Assembly: GCA_025450375.1 (NCBI GenBank) | Contig: JANWHO010000029.1 | Coordinates: 1-5,978 of the forward strand | DNA: 5,978 bases | From: Chloroflexota bacterium | GTDB lineage: Bacteria; Chloroflexota; UBA5177; JANWHV01 | Direction: 5' to 3' | In this document: in pieces, positions 1 through 5,573 of the stretch | Layout of the letters: the number at the start of each line of letters is the position of its first letter | Position numbering within the stretch: position 1 is the stretch's first letter | Notes under the pieces: model-generated | Told to the model about the DNA's origin: nothing | Seen by the model: only the letters and a program-made list of their open reading frames with translations | Databases searched by the model: none | Made by a program: the position numbers and the translations under genes

Positions 1-457
1 AGTCGGGGTAAGCCTGATTCTCGATCCGCGTTTGGAACAGCTTAGCTGGTTTGGGCGCGGACCGTGGGACAACTACCGCGACCGCAAGGCCGGCGCCACC
101 GTAGGCTCCTGGCGGAGCACGGTAGCCGCGCAATACGTGCCGTACATCCTGCCGCAAGAGCATGGCCACAAGTGCGACACCCGCCGCCTCGAGCTCACCG
201 ACTCCCAGGATATTGGCCTTGAGATCCTGGGCCGTCCAACCCTCGAGTTTTCGGCCCTGCACCTGAGCGACGACGACCTGTTCCGCGCCACCCACACGAC
301 TGACATCGTGCCCCGCGATGAAGTGTTCCTGAATCTTGACGTGGCCCACCGGGGGCTGGGCACCCTCAGTTGCGGGCCAGACACCCTCCCTCGTTATCGG
401 CTCCTGGACCGCGAGTATCGATTCTCATTTATTCTGCGGCCCACAACGAGCGGGTAA
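1..457 (+). CDS. lacZ: Beta-galactosidase (GH2, LacZ type), C-terminal fragment
   Basis: This is the 3' end of a gene that begins outside the window; the frame is open from base 2 and ends at TAA 455-457. The roughly 151 visible residues match the beta-galactosidase small-chain domain (domain 5) of LacZ-type GH2 enzymes, which hydrolyse terminal beta-galactosides. Recognisable landmarks are WFGRGPWDNYRDRK (E. coli WLGLGPQENYPDR), YVPYILPQEHGHKCDTR (E. coli YTPYVFPSENGLRCGTR), and a late GLGTLSCGPDTLPRY segment followed by the terminal strand YRFSFILRP. The catalytic glutamates lie upstream and cannot be checked. The position aligned with E. coli Trp999 (DSWSP), which lines the sugar site, is Cys here (LSCGP). 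I believe this is common in LacZ homologues outside the enterobacterial group. No signal for export can be judged from this part. The domain assignment is confident; the exact substrate is inferred from the family. Confidence 0.93.
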   Translation, partial: VGVSLILDPRLEQLSWFGRGPWDNYRDRKAGATVGSWRSTVAAQYVPYILPQEHGHKCDTRRLELTDSQDIGLEILGRPTLEFSALHLSDDDLFRATHTTDIVPRDEVFLNLDVAHRGLGTLSCGPDTLPRYRLLDREYRFSFILRPTTSG

Positions 458-498
458 TGATGTAAAGCGGCTTCGACACTTGGGTTAGCGGATCTCGT

Positions 499-532
499 AG
501 GGGAGGATCGGCCTGGCGGCCGATCCTCCCCT
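499..532. terminator. Bidirectional hairpin terminator between convergent genes
   Basis: A perfect 15-bp inverted repeat (arms 499-513 and 518-532, core GGGGAGGATCGGCC) encloses the 4-base loop TGGC. It lies between the stop of the plus-strand beta-galactosidase (457) and the stop of the minus-strand repeat-protein gene (597), where a shared terminator is expected. Neither side carries a real T tract, so it is not a textbook intrinsic terminator. Strong U-less hairpins in this position are common in GC-rich bacteria. Termination itself is inferred from position and symmetry. Confidence 0.75.
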
Positions 533-596
533 CGTTGCCTACGCCATGAGACGGGGACTCATGGATGGGTGCGCGAATGATTATGGCGACGTTTGG

Positions 597-3170
597 CTAA
601 TCCTGGGAATCGCCGCCTTGTTGATTTCCGCTGCCGTTACCGCCCTGCCCATGCGTGTCATCATGCACGCGCACGCGGAATGTGTAGGTGAACGCGTGGC
701 GATGGCGGTTATAGACCCCGAGCACGGTCACGGTTTGACCAGGATTGAGGACCGTAATCTGATTGGTGGTGCCGGTGCTGGTGACGATCTGCGTCGCCGA
801 GCTGACGTAGATCACCAGGTTGGAGCGGCCGCGGAACGGCGAGTGCCGGCCCTCGCCGCCCGTTACCCGGACGGTGAAGTACCGTGGGTTGTTGAAGTTG
901 ACAAAGCCCACGGTCCCAACCAGGCTGGTATACGCCTCCTGGATTGAGAGATCCCGCACCAAGGAAGCGGTAACCATGCCGTTAGCGAGGGTACCGGTCA
1001 CTTGCAAGCTGTCGCCCTGATTGAGCTGATCCAGGCCCGAGCGGCCATAGTAGCGGCGGACAATTTTGGTCGAGCTTGAAATGCTCAACGCGAGTTGTCC
1101 AGCGGGACAGGTGGTAGCAGCGTTCGGAGCGGCAGCGTTCGGCAAAACTCGGCTGACCCGGACACACAGGACCACCGGCGCGGTGACCTGAGCTGGATTC
1201 GCGGCCAGGGTTCCATCGAACCGCACCTTGACCGGTGGGGGTGGGGTGATGGACGAACCCTTCACGCTGGTGATGTCGACGAACCGCTGGAGTTGCATAT
1301 TGTAAACGCCGATCGCGCTGACCGCCTGGGAGACCGCCAGCTCTCCCGGATTGTAGCCGTTGGTCGTGCCCGAGGGAGTCTGTACCGTCGTACACGGGAG
1401 TTGGCTGCTACTGGGCGCCGTGCAATTCGGGCTGCCGCTATTCATCAGGGGCAGCGTAACCTGGCTCCCCTTGGGGAAGGACGCGCCGCCGCTGTTGGAG
1501 CTGGTTACCGTGATCACCACGTTGGTCAGGTTGCCGTTCGTCGTAATGCTCGCCACGGTGCCGTTCACGGTCGGGAGATGGATAGAGCTATCGACGATCA
1601 GGCTGGCCGTGAACTGAGCGTTGATCAGGGTGGCCGTGATGTTCAGGGCGTCACCCTGACTCAGTTCGACCAGCGACGAGGGTTCGTTGTATAGGCGCTG
1701 TACCTTGGTGTCGGCGGTCACGTAGACCGGCAGCAGGCTTCCACAGGGATTGACCGTCTGGACATTTGGCCTGATCGCCTGGGAGGTGACCACGATGGCT
1801 TTGACGCAGAGCAGCCCGGCCTGGCTGGAGGCGGGGCCTAGCGTGCCCTTCAGGTGGTAGACCACGGGAGGCGGCGGGGCGGCAGCCACCACGCGCTGAA
1901 TGTCGATGAACCGCTGGAGTTGCAGGTTGTACACTCCAGACGCGCTGACCGTCTGGCCAACCGCCAGGTTACCCGCGGTATAGCCGTTGGTGGCGCCGGC
2001 GCTGGTTTGCACAACGGTACACGGGTATTGGCTGGGGCTGGGCGCGGCACAATTCGGGCTGCCGACGTTGGTCAGCGGCAAGAGAACCTGTGCCCCATTG
2101 GCGGCGGTGGGCGCGGAGTTGCTGCCGACCACGGTGATTAGCACGTCCGTGAGGTTGCCATTGGCGGTAATGCTCTGAACGGTGCCCTTCACCGTGGGCA
2201 GATGGATCGCGGTGTCCACGATGAGCGTGGCGTTGAGTTGGGCGCCCACCAGGCTGCCGGTTAGGTGCAACACATCACCCTGGCTGAATTCAACCAACGA
2301 TGAAGGTTCGTCGTAGAGGCGCCGAAGCTTGGTGTCGGCACTCACATAGACCGGCAGCAAGCCGCTCCCACAAGGACTGACCGGCGAGAGGTTCGGCCGA
2401 ATCGCCTGTGCGGTAACCACCGTGGCATGCACGCACAGGGTCACGTTGGGTACCAACTGGCTGGGAACCGCGGTCAAGGTTCCGATCACGTGCAGGATCA
2501 CTGGGGGCGGAGGGGCCGACCGCTTGAGGTTGATAAGCGAATCGAACTGGTTGGACACCCGATCGTAGACGCCGACCACGGTCACCTGATCGTTGACGGC
2601 CAACTGGCCGATCAAGTTGGCGGCTGGCTGGGTGACTCCATTGATCGTGATGGTCGTCGCGGCGGACACTGGCAGATTGATCTGGCCGGGGAGGGGATTG
2701 GTAAAAGGCGCGTTCGATCCACCTAGGGCCGCCAGGTTGGTCAAGGTAATAGAAGTGGGCACGACACCCGGTGGATTGATCGCGGCCACGGTCCCCTGCA
2801 GGTCCGTATAGCGCGACTGTACGGATTGATTGACGATACGTTCGGCGGCAAAGCCGGTGGGCGTGACATCGCCGGAGACTACGACCGTGTCGCCATCGCC
2901 GAATTCACTCAAGCTGGCCTCACCGCCGAAACGGCGCTCGAGCTTGGTATCCGAACTGATGGTGACCGACAGGGTCTGGCTGCCGAGTTGCACCAACATG
3001 ACCGCCGGCAGGCTGGACGAAGGGGGGCCGACCACGGTGGCCGTGACGCTTGCCGCGCTGTCCCGATCCGCCGCGGCGGCGGACTGGATGCCGGCTAGGG
3101 GCGCGAGCAGACCAGTTGCCATCAGCAGCGCCACCAGCACAATGCCAAGATGGGCGAATGCATTCCGCAT
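597..3170 (-). CDS. Secreted four-unit repeat protein with DUF5666-like modules
   Basis: This gene encodes about 857 residues of unknown function. The start at 3170 is chosen over the ATG at 3182 because GGAGGT (3175-3180) overlaps the four extra codons and sits 4 bases upstream of the inner ATG. Residues 1-34 form a Sec signal peptide: MRN, a hydrophobic core (LGIVLVALLMATGLLAPLAG), and an AAAA cleavage region before DRD. Four long units follow at about 41-218, 224-430, 436-641 and 647-837, separated by PPPP linkers at 220-223, 432-435 and 643-646. Each unit has two beta-rich halves. The first carries a DTK-[LV]xR-x(7)-SL-x-[EQ][FL]-x-x-GD core, and the second begins [KQNV]GTV and ends with a GVY(N/D) strand. 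This resembles tandem DUF5666 (OB-like) modules. Cys pairs (246/267, 374/384, 455/476, 583/593, 669/688) could form disulfides outside the cell. The tail (838-857) is Gly/Asn/Gln/Asp-rich; there is no LPXTG or transmembrane anchor. It is likely an exported extracellular or cell-surface protein transcribed alone. The family match is by eye. Confidence 0.85.
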   Translation of the reverse strand: MRNAFAHLGIVLVALLMATGLLAPLAGIQSAAAADRDSAASVTATVVGPPSSSLPAVMLVQLGSQTLSVTISSDTKLERRFGGEASLSEFGDGDTVVVSGDVTPTGFAAERIVNQSVQSRYTDLQGTVAAINPPGVVPTSITLTNLAALGGSNAPFTNPLPGQINLPVSAATTITINGVTQPAANLIGQLAVNDQVTVVGVYDRVSNQFDSLINLKRSAPPPPVILHVIGTLTAVPSQLVPNVTLCVHATVVTAQAIRPNLSPVSPCGSGLLPVYVSADTKLRRLYDEPSSLVEFSQGDVLHLTGSLVGAQLNATLIVDTAIHLPTVKGTVQSITANGNLTDVLITVVGSNSAPTAANGAQVLLPLTNVGSPNCAAPSPSQYPCTVVQTSAGATNGYTAGNLAVGQTVSASGVYNLQLQRFIDIQRVVAAAPPPPVVYHLKGTLGPASSQAGLLCVKAIVVTSQAIRPNVQTVNPCGSLLPVYVTADTKVQRLYNEPSSLVELSQGDALNITATLINAQFTASLIVDSSIHLPTVNGTVASITTNGNLTNVVITVTSSNSGGASFPKGSQVTLPLMNSGSPNCTAPSSSQLPCTTVQTPSGTTNGYNPGELAVSQAVSAIGVYNMQLQRFVDITSVKGSSITPPPPVKVRFDGTLAANPAQVTAPVVLCVRVSRVLPNAAAPNAATTCPAGQLALSISSSTKIVRRYYGRSGLDQLNQGDSLQVTGTLANGMVTASLVRDLSIQEAYTSLVGTVGFVNFNNPRYFTVRVTGGEGRHSPFRGRSNLVIYVSSATQIVTSTGTTNQITVLNPGQTVTVLGVYNRHRHAFTYTFRVRVHDDTHGQGGNGSGNQQGGDSQD
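1248..1865 (-). repeat. Direct repeat copy B: DNA encoding unit 3 of the secreted protein
   Basis: This segment encodes unit 3 (residues about 436-641) and is the partner of 1881-2501. It keeps all four cysteines of unit 2 at the same internal spacing (21 residues within the first pair, 10 within the second) and repeats VVTSQAIRPN, LPVYVTADTK, GSPNC and GVYNMQLQRF. Similarity at both DNA and protein level points to internal duplication later than the one that gave units 1 and 4. Confidence 0.8.
1881..2501 (-). repeat. Direct repeat copy A: DNA encoding unit 2 of the secreted protein
   Basis: This segment encodes unit 2 (residues about 224-430) and is a diverged direct duplicate of 1248-1865. 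Shared protein blocks include VVTAQAIRPN, the segment ADTKLRRLYDEPSSLVEFSQGD minus a few substitutions, the IHLPTV-x-GTV junction, GSPNC, and GVYNLQLQRF. Shared DNA blocks include the 'tagaccggcagcaa' region near 2350 and the 'gaaccgctggagttgca' region near 1910. Unit 1 and unit 4 are related but clearly more distant. Confidence 0.8.
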
Positions 3171-3174
3171 GACT

Positions 3175-3180
3175 ACCTCC
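3175..3180 (-). promoter_or_regulatory. Ribosome binding site that fixes the start of the repeat protein
   Basis: On the minus strand the sequence reads GGAGGT, AGTC, ATG, a strong Shine-Dalgarno with 4-base spacing to the ATG at 3170. The upstream in-frame ATG at 3182 overlaps this site (ATGGAGGTAGTCATG) and has no comparable site of its own. The inner start also gives a cleaner signal peptide beginning MRNAF. Confidence 0.8.
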
Positions 3181-3403
3181 ATCGATTAGGTCTCTACCTC
3201 GATCGGATAAAAGCGATCAGCCGGCAGGTTGATATGGCGATCCGCCACGGGTCATCGGTGGTCCTCATCGCTCGGACCGCGCTGACCGCATACCTCGTGA
3301 ACGTTCGATACGAAAATGAAACGAGTGCGAAAACGCCGGCCGGTGGTCCATGGTGCCACCTTCCTCAGGCTAGCGCCCTCCTATTACCCACATATTGCGA
3401 AGG

Positions 3404-3420
3404 TGTAAACAGACTGTAAC
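3404..3420. promoter_or_regulatory. Candidate response-regulator box: TGTAA direct repeat, 11-bp period
   Basis: The plus strand reads TGTAAACAGACTGTAAC, two TGTAA[AC] half-sites whose starts are exactly 11 bases apart. On the minus strand this is GTTACA and TTTACA. Direct half-sites one helical turn apart are the typical target of OmpR/PhoB-family response regulators. The minus-strand TTTACA also doubles as a -35-like hexamer for the repeat-protein gene. One occurrence of a short repeat in an intergenic region can arise by chance. Confidence 0.25.
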
Positions 3421-3534
3421 CGCGCTTTCGTCGGCGCCAAAGTGGCAATATCACCGCTACAACGTGCTTCTCATCCTTCGTATTAGCCCAGTTCCCATCC
3501 CCGCGTGGGCCGTATGGCTGATGGCCAAAGATCC

Positions 3535-3568
3535 CCGTTCAGCGAGATTGTAGCTATGCACTGAACGG
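3535..3568. promoter_or_regulatory. Inverted repeat CCGTTCAG-N18-CTGAACGG upstream of zinc-ribbon gene
   Basis: Two perfect 8-bp arms (3535-3542 and 3561-3568) flank an 18-base spacer that contains the palindrome TAGCTA (3551-3556). The repeat ends 33 bases before the ATG at 3602 and 19 bases before the ribosome binding site. It could be an operator for a dimeric repressor contacting sites about 26 bp apart, or a leader hairpin in the mRNA. No regulator gene is in the window to decide. Confidence 0.4.
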
Positions 3569-3585
3569 TGGACCTTAAGTAGGAC

Positions 3586-3593
3586 AGAAGGAG
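3586..3593 (+). promoter_or_regulatory. Ribosome binding site of the zinc-ribbon gene
   Basis: AGAAGGAG lies 8 bases before the ATG at 3602. This is strong enough to support translation of the small plus-strand gene in a region where a longer minus-strand open frame (3575-4147) competes. Confidence 0.7.
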
Positions 3594-3601
3594 CGATCCC
3601 G

Positions 3602-3868
3602 ATGGTCATGTACACACGGCAAGTCGAATGCCTGAACTGCTCGAACAGCCGGAACTTCGTCCATCACAGCGAGGCAAGCCAGCGACAGATCAGCCAGGCG
3701 GACGTGGGGGCACTGCCCAAGGAGGCCGTGTTGAGTTGTGGCCGCTGCGGCAGCTTCAGTCTGATCGCGTGCTGGGGGGATGCCGTTCCCTATGCCACCA
3801 CGGGTTACGTGGCCCGGCGCCGGCGCCGCCGGAAGAACGCGGACGGCACCCTGGTACCCCGGACGTAG
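3602..3868 (+). CDS. Small zinc-ribbon protein with Arg-rich segment, unknown function
   Basis: This gene encodes 88 residues. Two CxxC knuckles, C10-L-N-C13 and C46-G-R-C49, are 32 residues apart and fit a four-cysteine zinc ribbon; a further C57 lies outside the motif. Residues 71-78 are ARRRRRRK, a strongly basic run that could contact nucleic acid or an acidic partner, followed by a polar tail ending at residue 88. No signal peptide or membrane segment is visible. The start at 3602 has a good ribosome binding site; an ATG two codons later is a possible alternative. The gene is followed after 72 bases by the PRC-barrel gene in the same direction, with no strong hairpin between them (only a 5-bp stem at 3903-3917), so the two probably share an mRNA. 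I do not recognise a named family. A nucleic-acid-binding or regulatory role is a guess from the ribbon and Arg run. Confidence 0.75.
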   Translation: MVMYTRQVECLNCSNSRNFVHHSEASQRQISQADVGALPKEAVLSCGRCGSFSLIACWGDAVPYATTGYVARRRRRRKNADGTLVPRT

Positions 3869-3940
3869 CCGAAACAGGCATCCGGGATACCCGAGGTAAA
3901 GTGGGCCACAAGGGCCCGACGTAAGAGGAAAGTCAGCACG

Positions 3941-4603
3941 ATGAATGTCGAAATTGGCGCGCCCGTTCGATCCAGTGACGGCCAGGATCTCGGTACCGTG
4001 GACCGGCTCATTCTGGACCCTTATCAGAACGAAGTGACCTCGGTGGTCCTTCGAAAGGGAATCTTGTTGCCGCGAGACGTGGAAGTGCCGGTGGGCGATT
4101 TGCGCCAGGACACAAGTGGCCAGTACTCGATTAATCTGAGTTCCCAACAGGTGAACGACTTGCCGGAGTTCCGCGATGCCAACTACGTCGAGCCTCCGGC
4201 AGACTTTGCCCTGGCGCCCGGCTTCACTCCCGGTTCCATCTACTGGCCGGCGGGAATGATGATGGGCGCGCCCCGGAACGCGCCCTTGGGCAGCAACCAG
4301 CCCGATCCGGTGATTGGCGGCGATCCGGCGGCGCGCGACGAGGTCAGTAATGCCCTCTCACATGAAGAATGGGACACCTCCGTCATCCGGAAGGGCAGCA
4401 CGGTGACCGGGCGCGACGGGAAGAACGTCGGCAAGGTCGAGGACGTCTGGTTTGATACCAACACAGGGGCGGTCACGGGATTGGTAGTCCGTTCCGGGCT
4501 GCTTATGCATACCGACCGCCCGCTGGACCCCTCGCTGATCGCCAGCGTCGATGAAGGGGTCGTCTACCTAAAGGTGGATTCGGATCAGGTGCCCACTCCC
4601 TAA
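3941..4603 (+). CDS. Protein with two PRC-barrel domains
   Basis: This gene encodes 220 residues with two PRC-barrel-like domains at about 4-75 and 150-217. Domain 1 shows GAPVRSSDGQDLGTVDRLILD followed by EVTSVVLRKG and LPRDVEVPV. Domain 2 shows GSTVTGRDGKNVGKVEDVWFD followed by AVTGLVVRSG and ends in VVYLKVDSDQV. These G-x-x-V-x-x-x-DG-x-x-[LV]G-x-V segments are the family hallmark. The linker at about 80-145 is rich in Pro, Gly, Ala and Met (YWPAGMMMGAPRNAPLG) and probably flexible. PRC barrels occur in the photosynthetic reaction-centre H subunit and in the RNA-processing factor RimM, and as stand-alone proteins of mostly unknown role. Nothing photosynthetic is nearby, so that link is not supported. 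No signal peptide or membrane helix is seen, so it is likely cytosolic. A weak GAGG lies 12 bases before the ATG. It is probably second in an operon with the zinc-ribbon gene. Confidence 0.88.
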   Translation: MNVEIGAPVRSSDGQDLGTVDRLILDPYQNEVTSVVLRKGILLPRDVEVPVGDLRQDTSGQYSINLSSQQVNDLPEFRDANYVEPPADFALAPGFTPGSIYWPAGMMMGAPRNAPLGSNQPDPVIGGDPAARDEVSNALSHEEWDTSVIRKGSTVTGRDGKNVGKVEDVWFDTNTGAVTGLVVRSGLLMHTDRPLDPSLIASVDEGVVYLKVDSDQVPTP

Positions 4604-4643
4604 TTGTTGATTCCGTAGGCACGGTATCATGATCACTTCACCG

Positions 4644-4681
4644 CATGGCGGCGCGAGCAGTACGCTGCTCGCGCCGCCATG
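4644..4681. terminator. Perfect 17-bp hairpin, probable terminator after the PRC-barrel gene
   Basis: Arms 4644-4660 and 4665-4681 (CATGGCGGCGCGAGCAG and its exact complement) enclose the loop TACG, which is of the UNCG tetraloop type although the closing pair is G-C rather than the usual C-G. It lies 40 bases after the PRC-barrel stop and 88 bases before the methyltransferase start, so it fits the end of the first operon. No T tract follows, so termination is inferred from stem strength and position. Confidence 0.7.
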
Positions 4682-4698
4682 GAGTTCGTTCCCGCAAT

Positions 4699-4716
4699 GG
4701 AAGGCGGGCGCTTTCC
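4699..4716 (+). other. Small hairpin in the methyltransferase leader
   Basis: GGAAGGC and GCTTTCC pair over 7 bp (one G-U pair) around the loop GGGC, between the 17-bp hairpin and the methyltransferase start. It is too small to assign a role and may be chance. The rest of the gap up to 4769 shows no convincing promoter hexamers. Confidence 0.2.
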
Positions 4717-4769
4717 CCTACCGAATGTATGCAATTGAGACGGCTTCGCGCTGAGCGGGATGGGGTCGC

Positions 4770-5573
4770 ATGGCCGTAGAAGCGATCTACGAGCATCCGG
4801 ATCATTATGATCTGGAAGTGGCGTCGCGCGAGGTCAAGGATCTGGAGTTCTGGCGGACCTTGCTGCTTCGTGAGCGGCCTGTCCGCGTCCTGGAGGTTGG
4901 CTCCGGAACTGGCCGGCTAACGCTTCCGCTCGCCCGCCTCGGGTCCAAGCATGGTTTCTCCATGACCGGCCTGGAGTTGGAGCCTACCATGATTCAGCGG
5001 GCCAGAGCGCACGCGGCCCGTGAACAGGACCAACTCGGAGACGTCCTGCAGTACATCGAAGGCGACATTCGATTGAGTCAGCTACCCGAGTCGTATGACG
5101 CAATTCTGTTACCTTATGGCGTAGGCCACCATCTGGTGGACCTGGATGATCAACTGACGGCCTGGCGAAATATCCGGAGGCATCTGGCTCCGGGAGGTTT
5201 GCTTGCGATTGACCTTGAGGCGCCGGACTTTAGCACCCTTTCGCGAGCCCTTACCGGGACTGGTCCTCGGCCCGATCTCGATATTCAAGGGAGTGATGGT
5301 CAGCGGATCCGTCGGAGCGCGGCCAGCCACTACGAGCAGGCTACCCAATTGGCTACCCATGCCTTTTACTATAACGTGACGTCCGGAGACGACAGCCGCG
5401 ACCAGTACGCATCGGAGTTCGCCATGCATGTCTACTTCCCGCGCGAAGTGGAGCTTCTCTGTCGCGCGACAGGCTTCACGGTCGAACGGATGCTAGGCTC
5501 CTACGCCGGTGAACCATTCGGCGACCATTCGCGGGTGATGATTGCCCTCGCGCGCGCCACCACTCTCGCGTGA
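4770..5573 (+). CDS. Class I SAM-dependent methyltransferase
   Basis: This gene encodes 267 residues, a full-length small-molecule-type methyltransferase that transfers a methyl group from S-adenosylmethionine. Motif I is VLEVGSGTGRLTLPLA (40-55) with the GxGxG loop at 44-48. The acidic residue after strand 2 that binds the SAM ribose is E69 in TGLELEPTMIQRA. GDI (98-100) fits motif II, YDAILLPYGVGHHL (109-122) covers strand 4, and LAPGGLLAIDL (139-149) is the strand 5 region. A C-terminal element FPREVELLCRATGFTVERMLGSYAGEPF (split here as FPREVELLCRATGF then TVERMLGSYAGEPF, 223-250) is typical of YcgJ/UbiE-like enzymes. The substrate cannot be read from the sequence. The ATG at 4770 has only a weak purine-rich GGGATGGGG upstream. 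The stop TGA overlaps the GTG start of the P450, so both are probably made from one mRNA and act in one pathway. Confidence 0.92.
   Translation: MAVEAIYEHPDHYDLEVASREVKDLEFWRTLLLRERPVRVLEVGSGTGRLTLPLARLGSKHGFSMTGLELEPTMIQRARAHAAREQDQLGDVLQYIEGDIRLSQLPESYDAILLPYGVGHHLVDLDDQLTAWRNIRRHLAPGGLLAIDLEAPDFSTLSRALTGTGPRPDLDIQGSDGQRIRRSAASHYEQATQLATHAFYYNVTSGDDSRDQYASEFAMHVYFPREVELLCRATGFTVERMLGSYAGEPFGDHSRVMIALARATTLA

Larger units (their letters stand above)
3171..3601. promoter_or_regulatory. Divergent intergenic region with promoters for both flanking genes
   Basis: These 431 bases separate the divergent starts of the repeat protein (minus) and the zinc-ribbon gene (plus), so they should hold two promoters. 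I see no plausible gene; the open frames crossing it lack protein-like composition or a start site. On the minus strand a TTTACA (-35-like, 3404-3409) lies about 17 bases before a poor TAATAG -10-like hexamer. On the plus strand TATTAG (3481-3486) is -10-like, with no good -35. There is an AT-richer pocket at about 3308-3334 with CGAAAA at 3311 and 3328. Small dyads occur at 3299-3306 (GAACGTTC) and 3342-3360 (GGTGG...CCACC, imperfect). The more distinctive repeats are listed separately. Promoter positions are uncertain. Confidence 0.45.

Noticed and set aside
1095..1694. Plus-strand open frame of 199 codons opposite the repeat protein
   Set aside because: Its Arg/Gly/Asp-rich, low-complexity product is the usual antisense translation of Thr/Val/Ser-rich repeats; similar shadows recur opposite each repeat unit.
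1248..2501. The two long direct repeats as a possible mobile element or CRISPR-like array
   Set aside because: Both copies are in frame within one open gene and encode matching protein units; there are no short regular spacers, terminal inverted repeats or transposase.
3299..3306. GAACGTTC palindrome as a possible LexA/SOS box
   Set aside because: Gram-positive SOS boxes have GAAC and GTTC separated by four bases; here the halves abut, and neither flanking gene is a DNA-repair gene.
3150..3419. Plus-strand open frame of 89 codons in the divergent intergenic region
   Set aside because: It starts inside the opposite gene's signal peptide region, covers the expected promoter area, has no ribosome binding site and no protein-like motif.
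3575..4147. Minus-strand open frame of 190 codons over the zinc-ribbon gene and the start of the PRC-barrel gene
   Set aside because: It overlaps two plus-strand genes that have domain evidence and a good ribosome binding site, its product has no recognisable domain, and its composition looks like an antisense shadow of GC-rich coding DNA.
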